A stretch of 7,660 nt of DNA from an uncultured Planctomycetaceae bacterium (GTDB lineage: Bacteria > Planctomycetota > Planctomycetia > Planctomycetales > Planctomycetaceae): assembly GCA_903823545.1 (NCBI GenBank), contig CAIJTL010000529.1, positions 1 to 7,660 on the forward strand, read 5' to 3'. Below, piece after piece: positions 1 to 5,654 of the stretch (its first letter is position 1; the number at the start of each line of letters is the position of its first letter). The translations under genes and the position numbers were made by a program. The notes below the pieces were generated by a model, which was not told where the DNA came from, made no database searches, and saw nothing but the letters and a program-made list of their open reading frames with translations.

Positions 1-193
1 GGTCTCAGTCAACATCATGCTCGACGTCATCAAGAAGTGCTTCCCGCAATTGCTGGCCAATCGCGAGGGCCAGGCCCGCATGAAGGCGATGATTCCGACC
101 TACGACGAGGACATCAAACTGACTGCAAATGCTGCTCGATTTCACGAGGTGAGTCGGCAAGCCGAGGAAATTCTGCAGCTTCGCACGCGTTAA
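1..193 (+). CDS. mqo: malate:quinone oxidoreductase, C-terminal end (partial, 5' end outside window)
   Basis: Only the last 63 codons are present, read from base 2 to the TAA at 191-193. The visible peptide has the pattern I know from the C terminus of Mqo: an 'IMLDVIKKCFP' segment, then 'MKAMIPTYDEDI', then a charged helix ending in 'ILQLRTR'. In the family this matches the 'IML..LEKCF' and 'MIPSYG..L' segments near the end of the protein. Mqo is an FAD-dependent, membrane-associated enzyme that oxidises malate to oxaloacetate and passes electrons to quinone, as an alternative to NAD-dependent malate dehydrogenase. The FAD-binding N terminus and active site are not in the window. The next gene starts 16 bases after the stop on the same strand, so co-transcription is likely. 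The call rests on a short tail recognised from memory. Confidence 0.8.
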   Translation, partial: VSVNIMLDVIKKCFPQLLANREGQARMKAMIPTYDEDIKLTANAARFHEVSRQAEEILQLRTR

Positions 194-209
194 CTTTTGG
201 AGCATCTCC

Positions 210-1172
210 ATGAACTCTGACTCGGAACGAACTGAATCGCCTGCTTGGGCCAGCCGATGGCTTGCTGCCGCAGGCATCTACAACCTGCTGTGGGGGGCAA
301 CGACGATTGCGTTTCCCCACTTCCTATTCGATGTCTCTGGCATCGATCGGCTGAATTATCCGGAAATCTGGCAGTGCGTGGGAATGATCGTTGGCGTGTA
401 CGGCATCGGCTATCTCATCGCAGCGGGTGACTCGCGAACGCATTGGCCGATCGTACTCGTGGGGTTGCTGGGGAAAGTCTTCGGCCCGATCGGTTTCGTC
501 GTCGCTCTTTTACGAGGGACTTTTCCGCCACTGTTTGGTTTGACAATCCTCACCAACGATCTGATTTGGTGGATTCCGTTCGCGATGATCCTTTGGGATG
601 CGGCCAAGCATCGGAAAAATGATCAGCGACCCGGCGCGTTGTTACGACGAGAGTTCTTCAAGGAAAGCTCGATCAAAACCCCACCTGAGGTTGTCTTTGG
701 CTTTCACGAAAGCCCGGATGCGCTGCGACATTTGATCCCCCCCTGGGAGAAGATGGAGGTCGTCGAGTCCAGCGAGTCGCTGCAGATCGGCAGCAGGGTC
801 GTGTTAGGCGGGCGGATCCTTGGGCTGGTTCCGATCCGATGGGTCGCGGTTCACACCGAATACCAGCCGCCTCACCTGTTTGCCGATCGCCAGGAATCGG
901 GTCCGTTCGCATGGTGGTATCATCGCCATCGCATCCTCGATGATGGCCGTGGTGGAACAATCTTGCGCGATGAGGTGGAGTATCAAACTCCACTGGGACT
1001 GATCGGGCACTGGTTGGGTGGGTGGGTGGTTCGCCGCAAACTTGAAGCCATGTTTGCCTACCGCCACGAGACCACTCGTCGGTTGATCGAGTCCAAAGTG
1101 TGGGCCGGAGTTGACGTTCGTATCACGACTCAAGGACGCGCGACGGAGGTCGTGCTAGAAGGCCGCTCATGA
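210..1172 (+). CDS. four-helix membrane domain fused to SRPBCC (START-like) ligand-binding domain
   Basis: This 320-residue protein has two parts. Residues about 17-130 form four hydrophobic segments (about 17-39, 54-72, 79-101, 110-130) with well-formed motifs such as 'NYPEIWQCVGMIVGVYGIGY', 'LLGKVFGPIGF' and 'LTNDLIWWIPF'. They resemble an uncharacterised membrane family that is sometimes loosely labelled alkyl hydroperoxide reductase; I see no peroxidase cysteine motif. Residues about 148-300 form an SRPBCC domain of the kind that binds hydrophobic ligands ('LIPPWEKMEV', 'GLVPIRWVA', 'GPFAWWYHRHRI', 'LRDEVEYQTPLG', 'RRKLEAMFAYRHET'). The start is supported by GGAG at 199-202, 7 bases before the ATG. 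Its stop overlaps the next start (ATGA, 1169-1172), which indicates translational coupling. The domain assignment is firm for SRPBCC; ligand and function are unknown. Transfer or sensing of a lipophilic molecule at the membrane is inference. Confidence 0.85.
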   Translation: MNSDSERTESPAWASRWLAAAGIYNLLWGATTIAFPHFLFDVSGIDRLNYPEIWQCVGMIVGVYGIGYLIAAGDSRTHWPIVLVGLLGKVFGPIGFVVALLRGTFPPLFGLTILTNDLIWWIPFAMILWDAAKHRKNDQRPGALLRREFFKESSIKTPPEVVFGFHESPDALRHLIPPWEKMEVVESSESLQIGSRVVLGGRILGLVPIRWVAVHTEYQPPHLFADRQESGPFAWWYHRHRILDDGRGGTILRDEVEYQTPLGLIGHWLGGWVVRRKLEAMFAYRHETTRRLIESKVWAGVDVRITTQGRATEVVLEGRS

Positions 1173-1618
1173 ACGAATCTTTTCTGAGGATGTTGCTTTT
1201 GTTGCACTTCGCAGCCACCCTGTTCATGACGGGGGTCATTTGGTTCGTGCAGATCGTCCACTATCCACTGTTCGCCAATACGGGAAGCACTGATTTTCGA
1301 ACCTATGAGCAGCGACACTCGACCCTGACCACTTGGGTCGTCGCACCGCCGATGCTCGTGGAAGGGGTGACCGCCTTGCTCTTGTTCTGGTTTCGGCCAA
1401 CGGGAGTATCGACTTGGCAACTGTCGATCGGACTGGCACTGGTGGCAGTAATCTGGCTATCGACCGCACTGGTTCAGGTGCCGTGTCACAACGCGTTGTC
1501 CCAAGGCTTTGATTCGACTGTGCATCAGCGGCTCGTCAGGACGAATTGGATGCGTACAGCCACATGGAGTCTGCGGTCGCTGCTTGTTCCTTGGATGGTG
1601 CTCTCTTTATTCCGCTGA
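1169..1618 (+). CDS. small four-helix integral membrane protein, function unknown
   Basis: This protein has 149 residues and four predicted transmembrane segments (about 4-30, 58-74, 83-104, 128-147). I recognise a recurring but unnamed type of bacterial membrane protein: the first helix runs into 'GVIWFVQIVHYPLF', followed by an 'EQRHSTLTTWVVAPPMLVEG' stretch, a 'VQVPCHNAL' motif after helix 3 and 'RTNWMRT' before helix 4. The retained polar residues near the membrane (H31, H50, E65, H107, N126) could bind a metal, haem or quinone, but no such role can be shown. A distant likeness to DUF1772 (anthrone oxygenase-like) proteins is possible; I am not sure of it. The ATG overlaps the previous stop in ATGA, and AGAAGG at 1157-1162 supplies a ribosome binding site 6 bases upstream. 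It probably acts with its two neighbours. Confidence 0.8.
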   Translation: MNESFLRMLLLLHFAATLFMTGVIWFVQIVHYPLFANTGSTDFRTYEQRHSTLTTWVVAPPMLVEGVTALLLFWFRPTGVSTWQLSIGLALVAVIWLSTALVQVPCHNALSQGFDSTVHQRLVRTNWMRTATWSLRSLLVPWMVLSLFR

Positions 1619-1673
1619 GGGAGCACGATGCTATGACTTTTGCTACTTAATCGCCGAAGTTTCAGTTCACGAA

Positions 1674-1694
1674 CCGGACGCTAGCGCGTTCCGG
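1674..1694. repeat. intergenic palindrome centred on CGCTAGCG
   Basis: CCGGACGC at 1674-1681 pairs with GCGTTCCGG at 1686-1694, with one bulged T. The centre holds the perfect 8-base palindrome CGCTAGCG (1679-1686). It sits in the 100-base spacer between the small membrane protein and the SDR-TspO gene, ending 24 bases before that ATG. It could be an RNA hairpin, an operator or a short dispersed palindromic element. No T-run follows, so a simple terminator is unlikely. Confidence 0.5.
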
Positions 1695-1707
1695 ATGATT
1701 GTCTTTC

Positions 1708-1711
1708 AGGA
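1708..1711 (+). promoter_or_regulatory. ribosome binding site that sets the start of the SDR-TspO fusion
   Basis: AGGA lies 7 bases before the ATG at 1719. The same frame is open back to 1509, and there are other in-frame ATGs at 1509 and 1695. The Rossmann beta strand ('RVLVTGG') begins only six residues after Met-1719, and the extra upstream peptide is cysteine-rich, unlike the family and overlaps the preceding gene. 1719 is therefore the best start. Confidence 0.65.
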
Positions 1712-1718
1712 TTTAACA

Positions 1719-3665
1719 ATGTCTACGGATGCACGAGTTCTCGTCACGGGCGGCACCGGTTATGTCGGCGGTCGATTGATTCCCCTGCTTGAGCAACGTG
1801 GCGTGCGAGTGCGTTGCCTGGCTCGGCGGCCGGAGTTCTTGCAACCGCGGGTTGGACCTCTGACCGAAGTGGTCGCCGGGGATGTATTGCAGCAAGAAAC
1901 GTTGGTGAATGCGTTGCGTGATATCAAAACGGCGTTTTACCTCGTGCATTCGATGGGGACTGGCAACGACTTCGAGGACGAGGATCGCATCGCCGCTCGC
2001 AACTTTGCCGAGGCCGCGAAGCGAAACGGAGTGCGGCGGATCATCTATCTCGGCGGCCTGGGTGAGGAGCAACAGGAACTCTCGAAGCACCTGCGCAGCC
2101 GGCAAGAGGTCGGGTACATCCTGCGCGAATCGGGAGCGCAAGTCATCGAGTTCCGTGCGTCGATCGTAATCGGTTCCGGCAGTCTGTCGTTCGAATTGAT
2201 TAGAGCACTCGTTCAAAAGTTGCCGGTGATGCTCTGCCCGAAGTGGGTCTCGACGCCGTCCCAGCCAATCGCGATTGAGGATCTCTTGAGCTACCTGCAG
2301 GCCGCGATGGATTTGCCTGACGGGCCGAGCGACATCTTTGAGATCGGTGGTCCCGACCAAATGTCGTACAGCGAGATTATGCGCGAGTACGCTCGGCAGC
2401 GCGGACTGAAACGCTGGATGATCTCGGTGCCCTTTCTTTCGCCACGCTTGTCGAGCTTGTGGCTGGGGCTGGTGACTCCGGTTTACGCACGCGTCGGCCG
2501 CAAGCTGGTTGATAGCCTGCGTAATCCAACCGTGGTGACGAACTCGCACGCGAGTGATGTTTTCACGATTCGCCCGCGCGGCGTCAGTCAGGCGATCGCG
2601 CGAGCGCTCGTCAACGAAGACCACGAATTGACGGCCACACGCTGGTCCGACGCGCTCAGCGCGTCAGGCCGCCCCAAGCGTTGGGGCGGTATCCGATTCG
2701 GAACGCGATTGGTTGATTCGCGAGAAGTTGAAGTCGCCGTTCCGGTCGAAGCGGCGTTCGCTCCGATTCAACGGATCGGCGGCCAGACCGGTTGGTACTA
2801 CGGCAACTGGTTGTGGCGACTGCGAGGTTGGCTCGATCTGCTCGTCGGTGGAGTCGGTCTGCGCCGAGGTCGGCGCGATCCTGTGGAACTCAAAAACGGA
2901 GACACCGTGGATTGCTGGCGTGTCGAATCGCTGGAACCCAATCGCCGTTTGCGGCTGGTTGCAGAAATGAAACTTCCCGGCCGAGCGTGGCTCGAATTTG
3001 AAGTGGAACCCACTGCGAGTGGTTCGCGCATTCGACAGACGGCGGTGTTCGATCCAGTGGGTCTAACTGGCTTGGCCTATTGGTACTCGGTCTACCCGCT
3101 GCACGAGTTCGTCTTCGGCGGCATGTTGAACGGCATTGCAACGACCGCTCGCAGCTTGGACTTCCCTGTGTCTGAGCGGAAACCGTCGAAACTGCGACAA
3201 TTTGCAGTCCTTGTCGCCATCATGGCGGTCTGCTTCGCCGCAGCGGGATTGGGGGCAACCGCCACGGCGTCATCGGTTGGAGGCTGGTATCAGACGTTGT
3301 TGAAGCCGACCTGGAATCCTCCCGATTGGTTGTTTGGCCCAGTTTGGACCATTTTGTATTTCATGATGGCAGTCGCCGCTTGGCTCGTTTGGCGAACGTG
3401 CGAATGGAATAAATCTCGGCCAGCGTTGATTTGGTTCGGTATTCAACTCGCGCTCAACACGGCCTGGTCGTTTCTGTTCTTTGGCATGCAGCGTCCAGAC
3501 ATCGCGCTCGCTGAGATCTTGGTTCTATGGATAGCCATTGCGACAACTTTTATTGCGTTCACTCGCAGATCAGCCGCCGCAGCGATCTTGCTCGCACCGT
3601 ATCTCGCATGGACTTCTTTTGCCGTCTTCTTGAACTTCACGATTTGGCGATTGAACCTGCACTGA
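1719..3665 (+). CDS. SDR oxidoreductase - DUF2867 - TspO/MBR three-domain fusion protein
   Basis: This protein has 648 residues. Residues 5-300 are an atypical extended SDR (NmrA-like) domain: nucleotide-binding 'TGGTGYVGG' at 10-18, 'RCLARRP' at 32-38, 'HSMG' at 77-80, 'YLGGLG' at 110-115, 'HLRSRQEVG' at 124-132 and 'QPIAIEDLL' at 182-190. Residues about 325-482 match DUF2867 ('GGQTGWYYGNWLWRLRGWLD', then 'LPGRAWLEFEV', then 'WYSVYPLHEFVF'), a domain often attached to this SDR type. Residues about 490-648 are a complete TspO/MBR domain with five hydrophobic segments and hallmark residues: W523, K529-P530, W532, P534-P535, W537, 'FGPVWTILYFMM', 'NTAWSFLFFG', 'LAPYLAW' and the final 'NFTIWRLN'. 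TspO proteins are tryptophan-rich membrane proteins that bind porphyrins and sterol-like ligands and act in stress or light responses. The substrate of the SDR part is unknown. The SDR and TspO assignments are secure; joint action on a tetrapyrrole or isoprenoid is inference. Confidence 0.9.
   Translation: MSTDARVLVTGGTGYVGGRLIPLLEQRGVRVRCLARRPEFLQPRVGPLTEVVAGDVLQQETLVNALRDIKTAFYLVHSMGTGNDFEDEDRIAARNFAEAAKRNGVRRIIYLGGLGEEQQELSKHLRSRQEVGYILRESGAQVIEFRASIVIGSGSLSFELIRALVQKLPVMLCPKWVSTPSQPIAIEDLLSYLQAAMDLPDGPSDIFEIGGPDQMSYSEIMREYARQRGLKRWMISVPFLSPRLSSLWLGLVTPVYARVGRKLVDSLRNPTVVTNSHASDVFTIRPRGVSQAIARALVNEDHELTATRWSDALSASGRPKRWGGIRFGTRLVDSREVEVAVPVEAAFAPIQRIGGQTGWYYGNWLWRLRGWLDLLVGGVGLRRGRRDPVELKNGDTVDCWRVESLEPNRRLRLVAEMKLPGRAWLEFEVEPTASGSRIRQTAVFDPVGLTGLAYWYSVYPLHEFVFGGMLNGIATTARSLDFPVSERKPSKLRQFAVLVAIMAVCFAAAGLGATATASSVGGWYQTLLKPTWNPPDWLFGPVWTILYFMMAVAAWLVWRTCEWNKSRPALIWFGIQLALNTAWSFLFFGMQRPDIALAEILVLWIAIATTFIAFTRRSAAAAILLAPYLAWTSFAVFLNFTIWRLNLH
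2649..2689 (+). repeat. two adjacent perfect hairpins inside the coding sequence
   Basis: GACGCGC (2649-2655) and GCGCGTC (2659-2665) form a perfect 7-base-pair stem with a 3-base loop. Three bases later, CCGCCCCAA (2669-2677) and TTGGGGCGG (2681-2689) form a perfect 9-base-pair stem with a 3-base loop. Both lie within codons 311-324 of the fusion gene, in the presumed linker between the SDR and DUF2867 domains. Confidence 0.75.
2861..2876 (+). repeat. third perfect hairpin-forming inverted repeat in the fusion gene
   Basis: GCGCCGA (2861-2867) and TCGGCGC (2870-2876) are perfect inverted copies with two bases between them; a real RNA loop would open to six bases. It lies in codons 381-386, within the arginine-rich stretch of the DUF2867 domain, and may simply reflect GC-rich arginine and glycine codons. 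Confidence 0.5.
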
Positions 3666-3699
3666 CACGACCGCTCGAATCGCCGCGAAAAATGTCAGT
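3661..3699. terminator. inverted repeat between convergent genes, possible bidirectional terminator
   Basis: ACTGACA (3661-3667, overlapping the stop of the SDR-TspO gene) is the exact inverse of TGTCAGT (3693-3699, next to the stop of the SGNH gene), with 25 bases between. A T-rich run (TATTTCTTT) follows at 3701-3709 for plus-strand transcription. The stem is short and the loop long, so terminator activity is uncertain, but it is the only candidate in this 34-base convergent gap. Confidence 0.35.
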
Positions 3700-4521
3700 C
3701 TATTTCTTTCCAAACTTCTCACGAATCATCGGAGCAAGATACTTGGCGGTCTCGTCGCCGATGACGTGATAGCCGGCAAGATTAGGATGGCGATCGCCGA
3801 ACCAACCAGGGAGGTGGCCGAAGTGCGCATCGAGGCGGTTATCCAGGACTTCGACGGAGTTACCGTTAACAACGAACGGTTTCACGAACTCGCGGCGGTT
3901 TTCGGGAATCTTGTCGAGCGGATAACGGCGATAGTTGAGCATGTCCGGACCACGTTTCAATTCGGCGGCATAGCGCGGATAGATATCAAATAGCGGGACG
4001 CCCTCGGCCTTGGCGACTTGTTCGTTGAGTTGATTGAGGCGTTGCGATGTCGCTTCGTCACCGTAGGGGATGACCGTCATTACGATGAGTGTTGCCTGCG
4101 GATGGTCGGCTTTGAGTCGCGTGATCAATTCGTGATAGTCCTTCGGGAAATTTTCCGCAAAGTTTTCGCGGCGAGCGTTGTCATTCAACCCGTAACGAAT
4201 CAAGACATAGTCGATCCCCGGCAGTTTCGATGCTTCTTTTTCGTATCGACCGGAATCGAGCAAACGCTGGATGTACTCACCGCTCAAGCCCAGGTTGATA
4301 ACGTTTGTCGGCGGCAGATCTTTTTCCTCGGCAAGCAATTCACGAATCACATCCTCCAGATGTGGCCCCTTCGGAACATGTCGTCGCGGAATGCTCCCTT
4401 CCGTCGTGCTGTCCCCGAGTAACAGAATCTGCACTTTTCCTTCGTGTTCGGCGCGAACTAGATGAGGATGGGAAGCGAGCGATACGAGTGTGATCAGAAT
4501 GGCAAAGAATCGAAATCGCAT
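3700..4521 (-). CDS. exported SGNH/GDSL-family hydrolase
   Basis: This protein has 273 residues when started at the ATG at 4521. That start gives a standard signal peptide (basic 'MRFRF', hydrophobic 'FAILITLVSLA', likely cleavage after 'LVRA', residue 24). An in-frame ATG at 4593 would add 24 residues ahead of it and bury the signal. SGNH block I is 'LLLGDSTTEGS' with nucleophile S38, block II is 'NLGLSGE' with G81, block III is 'RYGLND' with N113, and block V is 'GDRHPNLAGY' with H245. SGNH enzymes cleave esters, commonly acetyl groups on polysaccharides or lipids; the substrate here is unknown. Block V is unusual: the usual Asp three residues before His is Gly, and the nearest Asp (D243) is two before. 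No strong ribosome binding site precedes either start. The protein probably acts in the periplasm or outside the cell. Confidence 0.85.
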   Translation of the reverse strand: MRFRFFAILITLVSLASHPHLVRAEHEGKVQILLLGDSTTEGSIPRRHVPKGPHLEDVIRELLAEEKDLPPTNVINLGLSGEYIQRLLDSGRYEKEASKLPGIDYVLIRYGLNDNARRENFAENFPKDYHELITRLKADHPQATLIVMTVIPYGDEATSQRLNQLNEQVAKAEGVPLFDIYPRYAAELKRGPDMLNYRRYPLDKIPENRREFVKPFVVNGNSVEVLDNRLDAHFGHLPGWFGDRHPNLAGYHVIGDETAKYLAPMIREKFGKK

Positions 4522-4634
4522 GTTAGATTCACTTTCGAGAGGACATTGGGTGATGAAGCGTTTAAGGCGCCGCAGCACAGTTTCGTGATTCATAGACTCG
4601 CTGAGGAACGCCAGCCGTACAATCGCGTCTTGTC

Positions 4635-4700
4635 TTCTCCGTGTCCCTGTGCGTCTGTGGTTTCATCTTTTCCAGACAGAGGCACTGAGATCACCGAGAA
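4635..4700. repeat. imperfect palindromic intergenic repeat element
   Basis: The left arm (4635-4660, beginning TTCTCCGTG and ending GTCTGTGG) and the right arm (4672-4700, beginning CCAGACAGAGGCAC and ending CACCGAGAA) are near-complementary around an 11-base loop, with a few mismatches and short insertions. The motif alternates CTCCGTG, CTGTG and CTGTGG-like blocks. From memory, such 'accacagaggcacagagaca'-type elements recur between genes in planctomycetes and some other environmental bacteria. It lies upstream of the SGNH gene and downstream of the DUF1028 gene. It encodes no convincing protein. It may be a dispersed palindromic element, a transcript-end structure or both. Confidence 0.65.
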
Positions 4701-4721
4701 ATGACCACCGACCACAGCATT

Positions 4722-4751
4722 AAGTGTGCATGACATTCTGTCAAAACACTT
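4722..4751 (-). terminator. stem-loop just downstream of the DUF1028 gene
   Basis: On the plus strand AAGTGT (4722-4727) pairs with ACACTT (4746-4751), and inside it TGACA (4731-4735) pairs with TGTCA (4739-4743) around a 3-base loop. A small internal loop separates the two stems, which total 11 pairs. It begins 8 bases after the DUF1028 stop in the direction of transcription. No clear U-tract follows, so it may end or stabilise the message in a factor-dependent way. Confidence 0.45.
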
Positions 4752-4759
4752 TCGATGAC

Positions 4760-5575
4760 CTAATTCTTTGCTGGTGCATTTGTCTTCGGGCGGTTCGGAC
4801 AAGGGTTTTGAAACGGCAGTTGCCCGCCACGCCATGTTCCTTTGGCGTCGTGTTTCAGTTGGGAATACTTTTGTGCGAGTTCGACGACTGCATCGTCGCT
4901 CTTGTCGACGTGTAGCGTGAGCCAATCTCCTTCGACGCCCTTCTTCGCGACGCGAATGCCTGCGGCGAGGCGTCCACGATGGTCACCTCCGGCACAGTCG
5001 GCTGCGATGAGAGCGGCCATCAGCCGATCGGCCAAGCTCCCTTCAGTCTCTTCGTAAGCAGTCGCCATTGCGACCACGACCTCGCGTCCCGCCAGCGTGT
5101 TCCCTTGGCAACAATAAAAGCGACCGGTCATCGCGCCCCAATAACGGCTACCAGCGGGAGCCGTCGTCGGGTTATGGACGGCCGCTCGACCTTGCATGTC
5201 GATGATCGCCAGTTGCCGCAGTTCGGCGTCTTTGTCCTCTTTGAGCAATTCAAAGAGGACCCCGTCGGGCCGCTTCCCTTGCTGCAACATATCGAGCGCC
5301 GGCTCGCCCCATTTCGGTACGTGATGATGTTGAGTGCAGAAAGCTCCGACATCCGCTCGAACATAAGGAACCACCTTGCCCACCGCCGGATACTTGCTGG
5401 CCACCGCCGCACCACAGACATGATTCTCAGGATCGACCGCAATGATTGAGAATGTGGCGGTGATCTCTGGCTGAGATTTGTTTGTGGAAACCTCCACATT
5501 CGGCGGAGCAGCCTCGATCGGCGTTACCAACATTGAGGCCAGAATCACACCAACCAAAAGACGAAGCCAAAACAT
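4760..5575 (-). CDS. exported DUF1028 family protein (Ntn-hydrolase-like)
   Basis: This protein has 271 residues starting at the ATG at 5575. A signal peptide is clear: 'MFWLRLLVGVILASMLV' followed by a likely cleavage after 'PIEA' (residue 22), with no lipobox. The rest is a recognisable DUF1028 domain: 'TFSIIAVDPE' at 41-50, 'GAAVASKYPAVG' at 55-66, 'GAFCTQ' at 77-82, 'DMQGRAAVHN' at 126-135, 'QGNTLAGREVVVAMA' at 157-171, 'EGSLADRLMAAL' at 178-189 and 'GGDHRGRLAAG' at 196-206. The family is assigned to the Ntn-hydrolase fold, whose members are often amidases or peptidases, but the substrate is not established. Many members begin directly at the TFSI-type motif; here it follows about 18 residues of mature N terminus. 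The protein also has six cysteines (C54, C80, C155, C156, C194, C259). The role is probably hydrolysis of an amide or peptide in the periplasm (inference). Confidence 0.85.
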   Translation of the reverse strand: MFWLRLLVGVILASMLVTPIEAAPPNVEVSTNKSQPEITATFSIIAVDPENHVCGAAVASKYPAVGKVVPYVRADVGAFCTQHHHVPKWGEPALDMLQQGKRPDGVLFELLKEDKDAELRQLAIIDMQGRAAVHNPTTAPAGSRYWGAMTGRFYCCQGNTLAGREVVVAMATAYEETEGSLADRLMAALIAADCAGGDHRGRLAAGIRVAKKGVEGDWLTLHVDKSDDAVVELAQKYSQLKHDAKGTWRGGQLPFQNPCPNRPKTNAPAKN

Positions 5576-5578
5576 GAT

Positions 5579-5585
5579 CCCCTCC
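5579..5585 (-). promoter_or_regulatory. strong ribosome binding site setting the DUF1028 start
   Basis: On the minus strand GGAGGGG ends 3 bases before the ATG at 5575, and its GGAGG core is 5 bases away. An in-frame ATG further upstream at 5608 would place this sequence inside the gene and put 11 extra residues before the signal peptide, so 5575 is preferred. Confidence 0.8.
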
Positions 5586-5654
5586 TTCAATACACTCAGG
5601 TTCAACACGGCGAGATCGTCGCAACATATACGATGACAAACAGCGGTCGCAGTC

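Noticed and set aside
673..1133. Two overlapping minus-strand frames (106 and 109 codons) opposite the SRPBCC domain
   Set aside because: They are antisense shadows of a well-recognised domain; neither has motifs nor sensible composition.
1509..1718. N-terminal extension of the SDR-TspO gene to an upstream ATG
   Set aside because: It would overlap the preceding gene by 110 bases and add a cysteine-rich stretch unlike the family. The ATG at 1719 has a good ribosome binding site and starts directly at the Rossmann strand.
1713..2624. Long open frame of 303 codons on the minus strand
   Set aside because: It lies wholly opposite the SDR domain, shows no recognisable motif, is rich in Arg, Gln and His as antisense frames of GC-rich genes are, and has no ribosome binding site that I could support.
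4522..4593. Longer start for the SGNH hydrolase at 4593
   Set aside because: It would put 24 mostly polar residues in front of a classical signal peptide, and no ribosome binding site is visible.
4590..4925. Minus-strand open frame of 111 codons across the DUF1028 3' end and the palindromic repeat
   Set aside because: It overlaps a real gene in another frame and then translates the repeat; the composition is Arg/Thr-rich with no motif.
4979..5449. Plus-strand open frame of 156 codons opposite the DUF1028 gene
   Set aside because: It is the antisense of a well-recognised coding region, with no family likeness and no ribosome binding site.
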